Positions 8,977-16,856 of a stretch of 64,000 nucleotides of DNA are shown in pieces. Under the pieces are notes generated by a model that was given only the letters and a program-made list of their open reading frames with translations, was not told where the DNA came from and ran no database searches. Positions within the stretch are counted from its first letter, which is position 1, and the number at the start of each line of letters is the position of its first letter. Origin of the DNA: Synechococcus sp. KORDI-100 (GTDB taxonomy: Bacteria > Cyanobacteriota > Cyanobacteriia > PCC-6307 > Cyanobiaceae); the NCBI RefSeq assembly GCF_000737535.1, contig NZ_CP006269.1, positions 1,550,001 to 1,614,000 of the forward strand. Reading direction: 5' to 3'. The position numbers were made by a program, and so were the translations under genes.

Positions 8977-11319
8977 TCAGCCGTCGCTGAGGGTGACAGG
9001 AACGGCAGCCGGTTCTTGCTCGGCGGAGGGATCAACAACCGGCTCTGATGCCACTTCGAGGTCGATCTGGTTTCTGAGAACATCCACCTTGATCACCTTC
9101 ACGCGAACGGGATCTCCCAGCTGATAGGTGCGTCTGTTCTTTCGTCCGACCAATCGGCTCTGTCTGGATCGGTATTCGTACCAGTCGTCATTCAGGGAGC
9201 TGACATGAACCAGACCTTCAACGGCAGTGGGTCCAACCTCAACAAAAAATCCATAGCTCTGAACACCGCTGATCCGGCCATCAAGATCCTTGTTCAACAT
9301 CGGTTCTGCCGTCCTGGCCAGGACCATGGCGACCAGGTCCCTTTCCAACTCGAGAATCTGGCGGCGTCTCCCGTTCAGTTTCTGGATCAGACGATCCGTG
9401 CAGAGCTGCTGAAGCTTGTCCTCGATCGATCCGGCGAACAACGGCCAGGACACCTGACCGGCGCAGTCGCGGTTGCCCAGGGTGAGACGTTGCTTATGCC
9501 TGACGGTTGGCCGGTCCTTGCCGTCACTGAGAAGGGTCACGATGACCTGCTGGTTCGCCAGATCCACATACATCTGACCTGGGCAGCACCAGGGCACCAA
9601 GGGCTCTGAGCTGGATGGTTCGACAGCTGGCTCCGTGTCGGGCAGGGTCACGGTCGTCTCTCCCCCGTCCTGAGGTTCCGTCCTGCCATTGAGTGATCCG
9701 AAAAATCCGTCCTGCAAGGCGTGACTGAGCTGTTGCTCGAGCACCCTGCGTTGCGGAGCCTTTTCGATCAAAGCCATCAATTCAGAGGCCGAAGGGCTGC
9801 CCTCGTCATTCAGTTCCAGGGGCAGGTCCAGGGCGAGGGCCGTTTTGGCAACATCCGTGAGCGCAGTGTCGTCGGCTTGACCGCTGTGCAACTGAATACC
9901 AGGCAGCCGCAATGCGGTGGCGTGACGACCCCAGGCTCGGTTGGCCGCTCTCAGCAGCGGTTGGAGTAACGACTGGGGATCCGTTGCATCAAGGGCATCA
10001 AACCAGCGATGACGCAGTCCGGTGGGGTCGACCCAGATCAAATCACCCAGCGCATCGATCTCCGGAGTGTGAAGCTCCAGCTGAATCGCACCCCGGCGCT
10101 GCTCGCTCTCAAGCAAACAGCGGGCGCAGAAGAGCAGCGTTTCAAGTTGCCCGAGTTGATCCTTGATGGACTTCAGGGCCGCAGGAATGGTGCGTGCCTT
10201 CGGTTTGCGAGCGGCTAAGGCCTTCAACTGCGCCGGTCCGATGGTTGCGATCGGACGGATTGAACTGAGCGTGAAGGACCAGTCGCTGAGCTCTCCATTC
10301 GCGGTGACATCAAGGCGAACGCTGATGGCCTCAGCGGTTTCATCGACGTTGAACTGGCTGGCTTTGCTGAGCGGTTCGTTGAGCAGAGGCTGCCAGACCT
10401 CCCCGAGACAGATCGCCTCTGAGCGCTCCCTCAACCAGAGATCGAGACTGTTCCCGCAGCCGACCCGCTCGGCCACGGACGGCACGTGGACCCACAACCG
10501 CGATCCACCGGAATGGGGCTCGACATGGACGGCAGGCAGGAACGGTGCCTCATCGTGGTTCCAGCTGCGCAGCAACAGAGCGGGTTGATCAGTGAGGTCG
10601 GTTCTCCCCTTGGTGGCTGGTGATTTAGGCGACACTCTCGGAGCCGCGGGACGGGCCTGTAGTCCTGCTTTCGTGAGCAGAAGATCACGGTCTGAGGCTG
10701 CCCCGCCGCTGAGGGGGAGAGAGCGTGCCACATGGCCCTCGGCCGGGCACTGGGCCACGGGGTAGCGATCCACATGGATCTCGACCACCGAGGTTGGAGG
10801 ATCTTGTTGTAGGTGCTCAGCGTCCTCTCCGGGCAGCTGAATGCTGGTCAGCAGCCGATCATCGAGGGGTACAGCAACCAGCTGGTCGTCCTGCTGCTCC
10901 ACCTGGCCGAGCAGCGTTGTGGTCGCCCGCTCGAGAATGCACTGGACACCTCCTTCAGGCGAGCGACGGCGACCCCCCTCCCGGAGAATTCGCACCAGAA
11001 CCCTGTCTCCGTTCCAGGCGTGATTCAGCTGATGATCACGGATATAGATGTCTTCGCCGCCATCGTCACGGATCGCGAAGCAGAAGCCTTTGCTGCTGCA
11101 TCGCAGTCGGGCTTCGATCAGGTCTGGGTTATCCCCACGCAGCAACCCGTCACTGTCGCGGGACTCGATCACCCCCAAACGACCCAGAGCCGAGAGAGCC
11201 GTCTCCAGCGAGAGCTTGTCGTTTTTGTTGGTGAGTTTGAGGCTTTTCGCCAGAACAGCTGGTGACGTCGGTGTCTCAACAGACAGCTGATCCAGGACGT
11301 CGGCGACCGTGAATTTCAT
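8977..11319 (-). CDS. RNase R/VacB-like protein with degenerate RNB catalytic site
   Basis: A 780-residue protein with the full RNase R layout: an N-terminal winged helix (about residues 1-60), a cold-shock OB domain (about 66-140, with KGFCFAIRDDGGEDIYI and GDRVLVRILREGG), an RNB-like region (about 240-600) and a C-terminal S1 domain (about 675-760, DGRISGVQSYGFFVEVG). The RNB active site, normally DxxxxxDxDDA, is missing: where it should fall (residues 252-275) the sequence reads NHDEAPFLPAVHVEP, followed by a recognisable LWVHVPSVAERV in place of the usual GVHIADV. The essential magnesium-binding aspartates are therefore absent, so exonuclease activity is doubtful and an RNA-binding role is possible. 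An RNB protein with an intact site lies at 33.7-35.8 kb. Two bases separate it from ubiX. Confidence 0.85.
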   Translation of the reverse strand: MKFTVADVLDQLSVETPTSPAVLAKSLKLTNKNDKLSLETALSALGRLGVIESRDSDGLLRGDNPDLIEARLRCSSKGFCFAIRDDGGEDIYIRDHQLNHAWNGDRVLVRILREGGRRRSPEGGVQCILERATTTLLGQVEQQDDQLVAVPLDDRLLTSIQLPGEDAEHLQQDPPTSVVEIHVDRYPVAQCPAEGHVARSLPLSGGAASDRDLLLTKAGLQARPAAPRVSPKSPATKGRTDLTDQPALLLRSWNHDEAPFLPAVHVEPHSGGSRLWVHVPSVAERVGCGNSLDLWLRERSEAICLGEVWQPLLNEPLSKASQFNVDETAEAISVRLDVTANGELSDWSFTLSSIRPIATIGPAQLKALAARKPKARTIPAALKSIKDQLGQLETLLFCARCLLESEQRRGAIQLELHTPEIDALGDLIWVDPTGLRHRWFDALDATDPQSLLQPLLRAANRAWGRHATALRLPGIQLHSGQADDTALTDVAKTALALDLPLELNDEGSPSASELMALIEKAPQRRVLEQQLSHALQDGFFGSLNGRTEPQDGGETTVTLPDTEPAVEPSSSEPLVPWCCPGQMYVDLANQQVIVTLLSDGKDRPTVRHKQRLTLGNRDCAGQVSWPLFAGSIEDKLQQLCTDRLIQKLNGRRRQILELERDLVAMVLARTAEPMLNKDLDGRISGVQSYGFFVEVGPTAVEGLVHVSSLNDDWYEYRSRQSRLVGRKNRRTYQLGDPVRVKVIKVDVLRNQIDLEVASEPVVDPSAEQEPAAVPVTLSDG

Positions 11320-11428
11320 CGAGGCTGATGGCGGAACCGATCGTCAAGACCGGGAGACGGGTGGCCGATGGAGGGAATCGCATCAAGCGATGCGAAGCGT
11401 GCAGAGAACTCCATTCCCACACGTGATC

Positions 11429-11716
11429 CTAAGAGTCGGGTTGTTCGCGATCGGGCCAGAGCAGCCGGATGCCGATCACCAAAAATCCGATTCCTGCAGC
11501 CAGTTGCAGCAGATCCGTTGGAATCACGGAGGCAATCGATCCGCCTGCCAGGGCACCAATCAGGCTGGCCACCACCAGAGCCGATGACGAACCCAGAAAC
11601 ACCGCCAGCGGACGATCGGAGGTGCCACTGAGCGCCACCGTGGCCAGCTGGGTCTTGTCGCCCAGTTCCGCCAGGAAAACAGCGACGAACGTGGACAGAA
11701 GCAAGGTGAGATCCAT
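11429..11716 (-). CDS. TMEM165/GDT1 family half-transporter (first of pair)
   Basis: A 95-residue membrane protein of the UPF0016 (TMEM165/GDT1) cation transporter family. It has one copy of the signature ELGDKTQLATVALS plus three hydrophobic segments. Full-length family members contain two such repeats; here each repeat is a separate gene, the other being immediately upstream (3-base gap), so the two products probably form a heterodimer. Known family members export Mn2+ or exchange Ca2+/H+; in cyanobacteria a GDT1 protein (Mnx) moves manganese into the thylakoid lumen or out of the cytosol. Manganese is the likeliest substrate by family, but this is inference. Confidence 0.9.
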   Translation of the reverse strand: MDLTLLLSTFVAVFLAELGDKTQLATVALSGTSDRPLAVFLGSSSALVVASLIGALAGGSIASVIPTDLLQLAAGIGFLVIGIRLLWPDREQPDS

Positions 11717-11719
11717 TGT

Positions 11720-12049
11720 TCAAGCTGCGGATGAAGCAAGAAAAAGAGAGCGGCCTGCCTGGGCTCCCAGCCAGAGGCCAAGTCCGATCATCAGAACGCC
11801 GGCCATCAATTGCAGCCGTTCCGGTGGCAGAACCTGCGCCAACCAGCGACCCACGAGCACGCCGACAAGGCTGGAGGCGATCAACGCTGTTGCTGCGCCG
11901 AGAAAGACCAACCAGGGAGCTCCGGACTGAGCGGACAGAAGCAGGGTGGCGAGCTGTGTCTTGTCACCCAGCTCCGCAACGAACACCGTTGTGAAGGTGC
12001 TGACGAGCACTGTCAGAAAAGCCGGTCGTTCATTCGAGCCGGATTGCAT
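11720..12049 (-). CDS. TMEM165/GDT1 family half-transporter (second of pair)
   Basis: A 109-residue partner of the preceding half-transporter, also with a single ELGDKTQLATLLLS signature and three hydrophobic segments. The Glu and Asp of the signature, which form the cation site, are kept in both halves. Its ATG shares one base with the stop codon of the upstream cysteine-cluster gene (TGATG), so translation is likely coupled. The two halves are clearly paralogous, consistent with tandem duplication without fusion. Confidence 0.9.
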   Translation of the reverse strand: MQSGSNERPAFLTVLVSTFTTVFVAELGDKTQLATLLLSAQSGAPWLVFLGAATALIASSLVGVLVGRWLAQVLPPERLQLMAGVLMIGLGLWLGAQAGRSLFLASSAA

Positions 12050-12411
12050 CAGTTGGGAGCTCGCTGGGCACGGTTGAACCTACGCATCACAGCGCTTCTT
12101 CCTCCATACCGTGAGCGAATCTGCTGACGGCAGCATTGCATTGCAAAGGCGTCCAGCGAATCCGACTCAACCTCGAAGAGTTCGCCAAGCTGACTGACCC
12201 TGCAGAAATCAGGCCTTTCGGAGTAGATGCGGCAACGTCGTCCGCCGCTGTCGTAGTGAATGCACCAACCGTCGTTTCCCACCATCGCCAGATATCGATT
12301 GCGCTGCTCGTCAGACAGGGCAGCCAACGCCTCCTGCCGTTCATCCGGAGACAGATAACAGCAGGCGCCACAGTGTCGAATGCACTGCCATCGTTCTCCG
12401 CGACTGTTCAT
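12049..12411 (-). CDS. YkgJ family cysteine-cluster protein
   Basis: A protein of about 120 residues of the YkgJ family (putative zinc- or iron-binding), with cysteines in CIRHCGACCYL, in DGWCIHY and CRIY, in FCRV and in QCCRQQ. The frame is open farther upstream (ATGs at 12471 and 12495), but those starts would run antisense across the 5' end of psb30. I prefer MNSRGERWQC at 12411, which lies just before the first conserved cysteines and leaves room for a divergent promoter. No clear ribosome site decides this. It heads a three-gene unit with the GDT1 pair; a metal-related role would fit that context. Confidence 0.8.
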   Translation of the reverse strand: MNSRGERWQCIRHCGACCYLSPDERQEALAALSDEQRNRYLAMVGNDGWCIHYDSGGRRCRIYSERPDFCRVSQLGELFEVESDSLDAFAMQCCRQQIRSRYGGRSAVMRRFNRAQRAPN

Positions 12412-12477
12412 TGCTGTCGTTGTGACAAGACTCGGCAGACTGTGCTGGAATCCACTGAGTGACAGCGCCATTTTTTC

Positions 12478-12585
12478 ATGGGCATCGATTTCCACCTGAT
12501 TGCCAATTTCGGCGCCCTTGCCTTGATCACCCTGGCTGGCCCAGCCGTGATCTTCATTCTCTTCTACCGCCGCGGTGCGCTCTGA
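12478..12585 (+). CDS. psb30: photosystem II reaction centre protein Psb30 (Ycf12)
   Basis: A 35-residue single-span protein, [20 protein letters not shown] at the start and ending [11 protein letters not shown]. The pattern of a short polar N-terminus, one membrane helix containing [13 protein letters not shown] and a basic end matches Psb30/Ycf12, which sits at the periphery of photosystem II near cytochrome b559 and stabilises the complex. It is too short for most gene callers. It is divergent from the YkgJ gene and its stop is only 9 bases from the stop of the convergent recJ. Confidence 0.9.
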
Positions 12586-12594
12586 AGGCCTGAT

Positions 12595-14556
12595 TCAAGG
12601 TCTCAGTCCAAGACCGAGAGAGGCCTCCTCAAGAAGTTGAAGCACCATCGGGTGGCGAGCGAGAGGGTCGTTGCTAATCAGGGTTGATCCCGGTTTGATC
12701 TCCGCGCAGATCTCCTGACCTTCATCATTACGAACAGCAAGCCCTGTTTCTGAGACGCGACGGGCGTTGTAGCGGTGATCGCCGCGCACCAGATCAATGC
12801 ATTCACTGTGCTGCCTGAGCGCTTTCAGCTCAAGTTGCACACGGGTTTCACCCTTCCAGCGGTTCATTCCGATGGTGAACGCAACATCACAGCGTTCCGG
12901 CAACGCCTCCTCGCTGCGCCAGCGCCAGGCGATGGCGCGTCGTTGAACATCGTCCTGACTGAGTGTGAGAGAGAGATGGCCACCACTGAGAAGGCGCGAG
13001 TTCAAAACTGCGCAATCTCTCGCCCAGAACAGGGGCGCTTCGTTGCCGACACCAAAGGGTTCAAGCTTCTGCAGCTCGCTCCAGAGTTCCCAGTCGATCT
13101 GTGAGAGACGTAGGAGGGCTTCCGGCTGAACTGGGAGCCCCTCTCCGGCGCCGGACAACCAGTGCTGCGCCAGGTCATTCAGCTGCGCATGCAGTGCACT
13201 GACATGGGCAGCGACCACGGTGAAACCACCGGCAGCGGGATGCCCTCCGTAGCGGTCCAGGAGCGTGTGGCAAGCCTTGAGAGCAGCATCAACGGCAAAG
13301 CCCTTCGGTGCTCGCACCGATGCCCTCAACATGCCGTTCCCTTCACCGGCGAGTAGGGCCGCAGGCCGGTGGTACCGCTCAACAAGACGTGCCGCGACAA
13401 TGCCGATGACGCCGTGATGCCAGTGGGACTGGGCAAGCAGCAGAAAGGGAGGCAGCCCCCCCGTGTCCGCTTCGATGAGAGCAACGGCCTCGGCTTCGAT
13501 CGCATCGCAAAGGTCCCGTCGCTGACGGTTGTAGTCATCGCAGCGTCGTGCCAGCCCCATGGCGACATCCGCATCCACGGATGTCAGAAGATCCACCACC
13601 AGACTGGGCTCCCCGAGACGCCCGACCGCATTGATCCGAGGGGCGATCTGAAAACCGATGTCGTCGCTGCGCAAGGGCCGATCGTCCAGTCCAGCCAGTC
13701 GCTGAAGGGCTTTGAGCCCAGCACAGTCCGTGCGGTGCAGATGTCTCAGTCCCTCATGCAGCCAGCGTCGATTCGCCCCCTGCAACGGGGCCATGTCGGC
13801 CACTGTGCCGATGCAGAACAGATCCCTTGCTGAGCGGATCGCTTCTGGTCGTTGCAGATCCTCTGCGACCGCCAATGCCAGCACATAGGCAAGTCCCACG
13901 CCGGCCAGACCCCGATAGGGCGAGGTTTGGGGTGTCGTGGCCGGATGAATCAGCGCCGCCATCGGCGGGCGTTCCTCAGGGATGGTGTGGTGGTCCGTGA
14001 CGATCACCTCCATGGCGAGCTCGCTGGCCAGTTCGAGTGCCTTCCGCGCTGAAACGCCGTTGTCGACGGTGATCAGAACCCTGATGCCGGAGTCATGCAG
14101 CTCCTGAACCATGCGTGGATTCAGCCCGTAGCCGTCATCACTCCGCGATGGAATCGCCACGGTCGGTCTGGCCCCCAACGGGGTCAGTGCCTGCAGCAGA
14201 AGGGCACTGCTCGTCATGCCATCGGCGTCGTAATCACCACAGATCGCCAGAGCCTCCTGTTCTCTGCAAGCACGGCTGATGCGCTCGACCGCTGCTCTGA
14301 GATCAGGGAACTGCGTGCTCGGATCCGGAAGTGCCGGTGGATCGAGCAGATCGAAGGCCTCCTGTACGGTCTTGATGCCTCGCCGCATCAAGAGACAACG
14401 CAGAGGTAACGACAAGTCGCATCCCGACAGGGGATCCGGCTCGATGACTGCGGGAAGGGACCAGATCCAGGAATGCTTGGTTTCAGACAACGTTTGGGGC
14501 AAGGAGCGGCCCTGTCGGACAGCATTGTGCTCTGCAATCAACGGTCTGGCCTGCAT
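12595..14556 (-). CDS. recJ: single-stranded-DNA-specific exonuclease RecJ
   Basis: A 5'-3' ssDNA exonuclease of the DHH family used in recombination and mismatch repair. The metal motifs are clear: ICGDYDADGMTSS (motif I), VTDHHTIPE (DHH, motif III) and GGHPAAGGFTV in the DHHA1 domain, followed by an OB domain with EPFGVGNEAPLFWAR. The start is uncertain. ATG at 14556 (653 residues) shares its CATG with the start codon of the divergent HAD gene. A TTG at 14502, with AGGG about ten bases upstream, would begin MPQTLSETKH, close to where conservation should start. Longer in-frame starts upstream run antisense into the HAD gene and are unlikely. Confidence 0.93.
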   Translation of the reverse strand: MQARPLIAEHNAVRQGRSLPQTLSETKHSWIWSLPAVIEPDPLSGCDLSLPLRCLLMRRGIKTVQEAFDLLDPPALPDPSTQFPDLRAAVERISRACREQEALAICGDYDADGMTSSALLLQALTPLGARPTVAIPSRSDDGYGLNPRMVQELHDSGIRVLITVDNGVSARKALELASELAMEVIVTDHHTIPEERPPMAALIHPATTPQTSPYRGLAGVGLAYVLALAVAEDLQRPEAIRSARDLFCIGTVADMAPLQGANRRWLHEGLRHLHRTDCAGLKALQRLAGLDDRPLRSDDIGFQIAPRINAVGRLGEPSLVVDLLTSVDADVAMGLARRCDDYNRQRRDLCDAIEAEAVALIEADTGGLPPFLLLAQSHWHHGVIGIVAARLVERYHRPAALLAGEGNGMLRASVRAPKGFAVDAALKACHTLLDRYGGHPAAGGFTVVAAHVSALHAQLNDLAQHWLSGAGEGLPVQPEALLRLSQIDWELWSELQKLEPFGVGNEAPLFWARDCAVLNSRLLSGGHLSLTLSQDDVQRRAIAWRWRSEEALPERCDVAFTIGMNRWKGETRVQLELKALRQHSECIDLVRGDHRYNARRVSETGLAVRNDEGQEICAEIKPGSTLISNDPLARHPMVLQLLEEASLGLGLRP

Positions 14557-15310
14557 GACCCAGCTTCGCGCTGTCTTCTGGGATGTCGATGGCACCCTGG
14601 CGGATACGGAGATGGACGGCCATCGTCCGGCCTTCAATGCGGCTTTCGACGAACTCGGTCTGCCGATCCACTGGGACCCCGAGCTCTACTCCAGGCTGCT
14701 GGCGATTCCGGGAGGTCTGCGCCGGGTCCGGATCTATCTCTCAGAGCGGGATCTGTCGGTGAGCGATGAGACGCTTCTGGATCTGAGAGAGATCAAACGA
14801 CGCCACTACCTGGGCCGCATCCAGCAAGGGCATGTCGGCTGGCGACCCGGTGTGCGTCGTCTTCTGCATGCCCTCGACAAGGCCGATGTTCCCCAATGGA
14901 TCGTCACCTCGAGTGGTTACCCCTCGGTCATGGCCCTGCTTGAGGCTGGTGGCGAGGACCTGCCTCGATTTGCGGGAATCATCACATCCGATGATGTGAG
15001 CGAAGGCAAACCCTCACCGGCGGGATACAGGCTTGCCTTGCAGCGGAGCGGTTGCCCTGCTGCAGAGGGCCTTGCTGTGGAGGATTCCGCCGTTGGCCTG
15101 GAAGCAGCGCGTGCTGCAGGGCTGGCCTGTCTGCTCACTCCCTCGCCCTGGGACACGGGTCTGGTTTCTCTCCTCTCCCGGGCAGTCGCAGCGGTGAATC
15201 ATCTCGGTGATCCTTCAAATCCAGCCACCCATCTGCATGGCCCCCCTTGCTCGGAGGGGTTGGTGACGCTGGAGTACCTGCAGGATCTGATCTTCGGCAC
15301 GCCCCGATGA
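14555..15310 (+). CDS. HAD superfamily phosphatase, CbbY/phosphoglycolate phosphatase-like
   Basis: A 251-residue HAD hydrolase with a C1-type cap. Motif I is FWDVDGTLADTE (nucleophile and general-acid Asp), motif II the Ser/Thr in VTSSGY, motif III the Lys in EGKPSPAGY, and motif IV AVEDSAVGLEAA. The cap begins GHRPAFNAAFDELGL. This is the CbbY/Gph group, which dephosphorylates xylulose-1,5-bisphosphate, phosphoglycolate or similar sugars. Two genes downstream lies D-glycerate 3-kinase, so a role in photorespiratory or Calvin-cycle by-product clearance is plausible. The stop overlaps the next ATG (ATGA). Confidence 0.85.
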   Translation: MTQLRAVFWDVDGTLADTEMDGHRPAFNAAFDELGLPIHWDPELYSRLLAIPGGLRRVRIYLSERDLSVSDETLLDLREIKRRHYLGRIQQGHVGWRPGVRRLLHALDKADVPQWIVTSSGYPSVMALLEAGGEDLPRFAGIITSDDVSEGKPSPAGYRLALQRSGCPAAEGLAVEDSAVGLEAARAAGLACLLTPSPWDTGLVSLLSRAVAAVNHLGDPSNPATHLHGPPCSEGLVTLEYLQDLIFGTPR

Positions 15311-15651
15311 GCACAGTGCAGGACACACGCTTGTCACGGGTTCAGGGTCGTGTTGGCGATCGCCTGTTGCTCGGCTTCAGGGGGCCTTGGTTGCGCGTCA
15401 GTCTTGTGCTGCTTGCCGTCCTCGTCGGGTTTTTTCTGGGAAGCAACGTCACGGAGTACATCGGAGAAAGCATTGCGCTTGCGCTGCGATCGGTCGCGGC
15501 CTTCATCTTCATGGTGATGGTGGAGATCCTGATCCGTCTGCGATTCAGATTTGCCGGTTCTCCAATCTCCCTGACCTGGCAGGTGATCGATAACCTCAGG
15601 ATCGGTTTCACGTACGCCCTGGCTCTGGAGGCCTTCAAGGTTGGATCCTGA
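15307..15651 (+). CDS. Ycf20/DUF565 family membrane protein
   Basis: A 114-residue protein matching the Ycf20 (DUF565) family found in cyanobacteria and plastids: TRLSRVQGRVGDRLL, then GPWLRVSLVLLAVLVGFFLGS and a C-terminal DNLRIGFTYALALEAFKVGS. It has two or three hydrophobic segments. In Arabidopsis and Chlamydomonas, Ycf20-like proteins affect thermal energy dissipation (NPQ); the cyanobacterial role is not settled. It is coupled to the HAD gene by an ATGA overlap and overlaps the kinase gene after it by about 11 bases. Confidence 0.85.
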   Translation: MSTVQDTRLSRVQGRVGDRLLLGFRGPWLRVSLVLLAVLVGFFLGSNVTEYIGESIALALRSVAAFIFMVMVEILIRLRFRFAGSPISLTWQVIDNLRIGFTYALALEAFKVGS

Positions 15652-16591
15652 TCGCCCCCTTAAGATCCCGGCCCGCGATCTCGATCGGCTGCTGGCCTCG
15701 ATTGGGGTGATGAATCGGCAGGACTGGAAACAGAGCTGGCTGGATCGCGATATCCAAACGGTTGGCCGAGACCTGTGGGCGCCCGGTACCTCAGCTGACT
15801 GGCTCTGGTGCCTGGCCCTCCCGCTGTTGACGCTGGCTGAGCGAAGGGCCGGGATGCATCGGAGCCTGATCGGACTCAGTGCTCTGCCTGGATGCGGGAA
15901 GACCACGCTCGGCGCCTGGCTGGAGGTTGCCGCTGCAGCGATCGGCCTGTCCTTTCAGGTGGTGTCCATCGACGACTTCTACCTGTCCAGTCCGGCGCTG
16001 GACCAATCCATGCAGGGCAACCCCTGGGGTGTTCCAAGGGCGATACCCGGGAGCCATGAGCTGCAGCTGATGGCACTCGCACTGGATGCGTGGAAGTCTG
16101 GAGGGCAGGTGCAGTTCCCCTGTTTCGACAAGGCCCTTCGCGAGGGGCGCGGAGATCGCAGCGGTTGGCGAATCTGTGATGCCTCGGTGGTGCTTCTTGA
16201 AGGGTGGTTCGTTGGTTGTGAACCGCTGGCTGAGACCGACGCGATTGACATCGGGTCGGATCATCTCGACCCTCCCCTTCAGGAGGCAGAGCTCCGCTAT
16301 CGGTCAGCCGTCCAGGCTTCGCTGAAGGCGTATCGACCGATCTGGCAGCAACTGGACCACCTCTGGCAGATCAAGGCACCGGATCTGAACGCTCCGTCTC
16401 TGTGGAAACGCCAGCAGAACGACTCCCAGCAGCGCCTGCGGGGAGCGGGACTTCCGGATGATGAACTGAGGAACTTCATTCGGATGGTCAGCTCAGCCAT
16501 CCCATCGATCAGCTTCGATCTCGCTGATGCCGATGTGGTTTTCTCAGCGGATGCGCAGCGGAATCTTCGATCCCTGCAGCTCCGAGACTGA
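15641..16591 (+). CDS. D-glycerate 3-kinase, plant-type (GLYK)
   Basis: A 316-residue P-loop kinase. The Walker A loop GLSALPGCGKTTL lies at residues 78-90 and SIDDFYLSS follows, both typical of the plant/cyanobacterial glycerate kinase family that turns D-glycerate into 3-phosphoglycerate, the last step of photorespiratory carbon recovery. Later landmarks are RAIPGSHEL, PCFDKALREGRGDR and VLLEGWFVGCEPL. The start codon is a TTG inside the end of the Ycf20 gene, with GGAGG nine bases upstream; there is no ATG until residue 24, so TTG is preferred. It converges with rpmF with one base between the stops. Confidence 0.85.
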   Translation: MDPDRPLKIPARDLDRLLASIGVMNRQDWKQSWLDRDIQTVGRDLWAPGTSADWLWCLALPLLTLAERRAGMHRSLIGLSALPGCGKTTLGAWLEVAAAAIGLSFQVVSIDDFYLSSPALDQSMQGNPWGVPRAIPGSHELQLMALALDAWKSGGQVQFPCFDKALREGRGDRSGWRICDASVVLLEGWFVGCEPLAETDAIDIGSDHLDPPLQEAELRYRSAVQASLKAYRPIWQQLDHLWQIKAPDLNAPSLWKRQQNDSQQRLRGAGLPDDELRNFIRMVSSAIPSISFDLADADVVFSADAQRNLRSLQLRD

Positions 16592-16592
16592 T

Positions 16593-16769
16593 TCAGGACT
16601 CGCTCTCGTCCGTTTCGCTGATGGGATACACAAATCCCTGAGCCCGGCCGCTCAGCACCGATTTGCCGATCGACATGGCCTTCTCCGCAGCCACGGCTGC
16701 TTTGGCTTTCCAGATGGCGTGGCGCTGGTTGCGCTTGGCCTTGGAGGTTTTCTTCTTCGGTACAGCCAT
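16593..16769 (-). CDS. rpmF: 50S ribosomal protein L32
   Basis: A 58-residue basic protein: [20 protein letters not shown] at the N-terminus is the L32 signature, followed by [17 protein letters not shown] and an acidic end SETDESES. The zinc-finger cysteines of some bacterial L32 proteins are absent, as is usual in cyanobacteria. It is transcribed divergently from ftsH, and a good sigma-70-type promoter lies 27 bases upstream of the ATG. Confidence 0.95.
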   Translation of the reverse strand: MAVPKKKTSKAKRNQRHAIWKAKAAVAAEKAMSIGKSVLSGRAQGFVYPISETDESES

Positions 16770-16795
16770 TGCGGCTCAGACATCGCCAAACGCTG

Positions 16796-16825
16796 ATTGT
16801 CCCGTTTGATGAGGCTTCGCGTCAA
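16796..16825 (-). promoter_or_regulatory. probable sigma-70 promoter for rpmF
   Basis: On the minus strand TTGACG (16820-16825) is followed after 18 bases by GACAAT (16796-16801), a reasonable -35/-10 pair placed just upstream of rpmF. It lies in the 87-base divergent space shared with ftsH. Seen by eye only; no transcription start data. Confidence 0.45.
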
Positions 16826-16856
16826 ATCGCTAATGTCTGCGCAGTGCTGATCTGCC

